From Boseongicola sp. (lineage in GTDB: Bacteria; Pseudomonadota; Alphaproteobacteria; Rhodobacterales; Rhodobacteraceae): a DNA stretch of 5,570 bases. The notes under the pieces were generated by a model. The model saw nothing but the letters and a program-made list of their open reading frames with translations, had not been told where the DNA came from and did no database searches. Below, piece by piece: positions 5,374-5,570 of the stretch; the first letter of the stretch is position 1; every line of letters begins with the position of its first letter. The stretch lies in the NCBI GenBank assembly GCA_013042895.1, contig JABDPD010000098.1, positions 1 through 5,570 on the forward strand. The letters run 5' to 3'. A program made the position numbers and the translations under genes.

Positions 5374-5570
5374 GTGGAAGCGGATTATGTCGTCGTCGGG
5401 GCCGGATCAGCTGGCTGTGTGGTCGCAAATCGCCTGAGTGCAGATCCAAGCGTCAAGGTAGTGCTTCTTGAAGCGGGACCTGCAGACAGGAACCCATGGA
5501 TCCACATCCCCGTGGGTTACTTTAAGACGATGCACAACCCAACGGTCGACTGGTGTTATCGTACTGAACC
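5374..5570 (+). CDS. GMC-family FAD-dependent oxidoreductase (choline/alcohol dehydrogenase type), N-terminal part
   Basis: The gene runs off the right edge; 65 full codons are visible from a GTG start. The N-terminus [19 protein letters not shown] is the classic glucose-methanol-choline nucleotide-binding fold: GxGxxG at residues 9-14 holds the FAD diphosphate. Glu33 at the end of the second strand (VVLLEAGP, 29-36) would hold the ribose. [22 protein letters not shown] (44-65 region) matches the next conserved part of choline/alcohol dehydrogenases and related PEG or long-chain alcohol dehydrogenases. The enzyme would oxidise an alcohol to an aldehyde or ketone and pass electrons to an acceptor. 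There is no signal peptide, so it is cytoplasmic. It diverges from the TRAP operon across 109 bases, which suggests that it acts on the imported compound. It is too short here to name a substrate. Confidence 0.9.
   Translation, partial: MEADYVVVGAGSAGCVVANRLSADPSVKVVLLEAGPADRNPWIHIPVGYFKTMHNPTVDWCYRTE

Noticed and set aside
5358..5376. ATG at 5358 as start of the GMC gene
   Set aside because: It is out of frame with the [11 protein letters not shown] sequence; the in-frame start is the GTG at 5374, with a TGA just upstream.
5192..5449. Open frame of 85 codons on the - strand covering the divergent promoter
   Set aside because: It overlaps the starts of both dctP and the GMC gene and shows no recognisable motif. 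The region is better explained as a promoter.
1..5570. CRISPR arrays, tRNA/rRNA genes, insertion sequences or attachment sites
   Set aside because: I saw no regularly spaced repeats, no tRNA cloverleaf-like segment, no transposase motifs and no terminal inverted repeats.

Overview
The window looks like chromosomal DNA of an alphaproteobacterium, most likely a marine Rhodobacteraceae (Roseobacter-group) member. This rests on the TrpE tail, the moderate GC content and the tripartite (TRAP) carboxylate/polyol-type transporter organisation with an IclR regulator. It is an inference from protein style; no 16S or other phylogenetic marker is present.

Layout, left to right. (1) 1-207, + strand: the last 68 codons of trpE (anthranilate synthase component I). 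(2) 208-310: a short gap with a weak hairpin that may end the trpE transcript. (3) 311-1096, + strand: a secreted, beta-propeller-like protein (SdiA-regulated/NHL-like) of unknown role. (4) 1100-1879, - strand: an IclR-family regulator, meeting the previous gene tail to tail with only 3 bases between. (5) 1891-3249, - strand: dctM-type TRAP large permease. (6) 3249-3920, - strand: dctQ-type small permease, whose stop codon overlaps the dctM start (TAATG). (7) 3921-4031: an intergenic stretch with a strong U8-loop hairpin. (8) 4032-5264, - strand: a Tat-exported TRAP solute-binding protein. (9) 5265-5373: an AT-rich divergent promoter region. (10) 5374 to the right edge, + strand: the FAD-binding N-terminus of a GMC-family oxidoreductase (choline/alcohol dehydrogenase type).

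Functionally, 1100-5570 reads as one catabolic module. A Tat-exported binding protein and two membrane subunits import a solute using an ion gradient. A divergently transcribed FAD-dependent alcohol dehydrogenase probably begins its oxidation. An IclR regulator at the end of the transporter operon probably senses the substrate or a product. The substrate cannot be read from the sequence; an alcohol, polyol or hydroxylated acid is the natural guess from the GMC enzyme.

No completely new system is evident. The points most worth checking are: a G7 tract at the dctQ/dctM junction, which serves as the dctM ribosome-binding site and where one added G or a -1 ribosomal slip would fuse the two permease subunits in frame; an extra N-terminal membrane segment in DctQ; the dctP-dctQ hairpin; and the palindromes in the divergent promoter.
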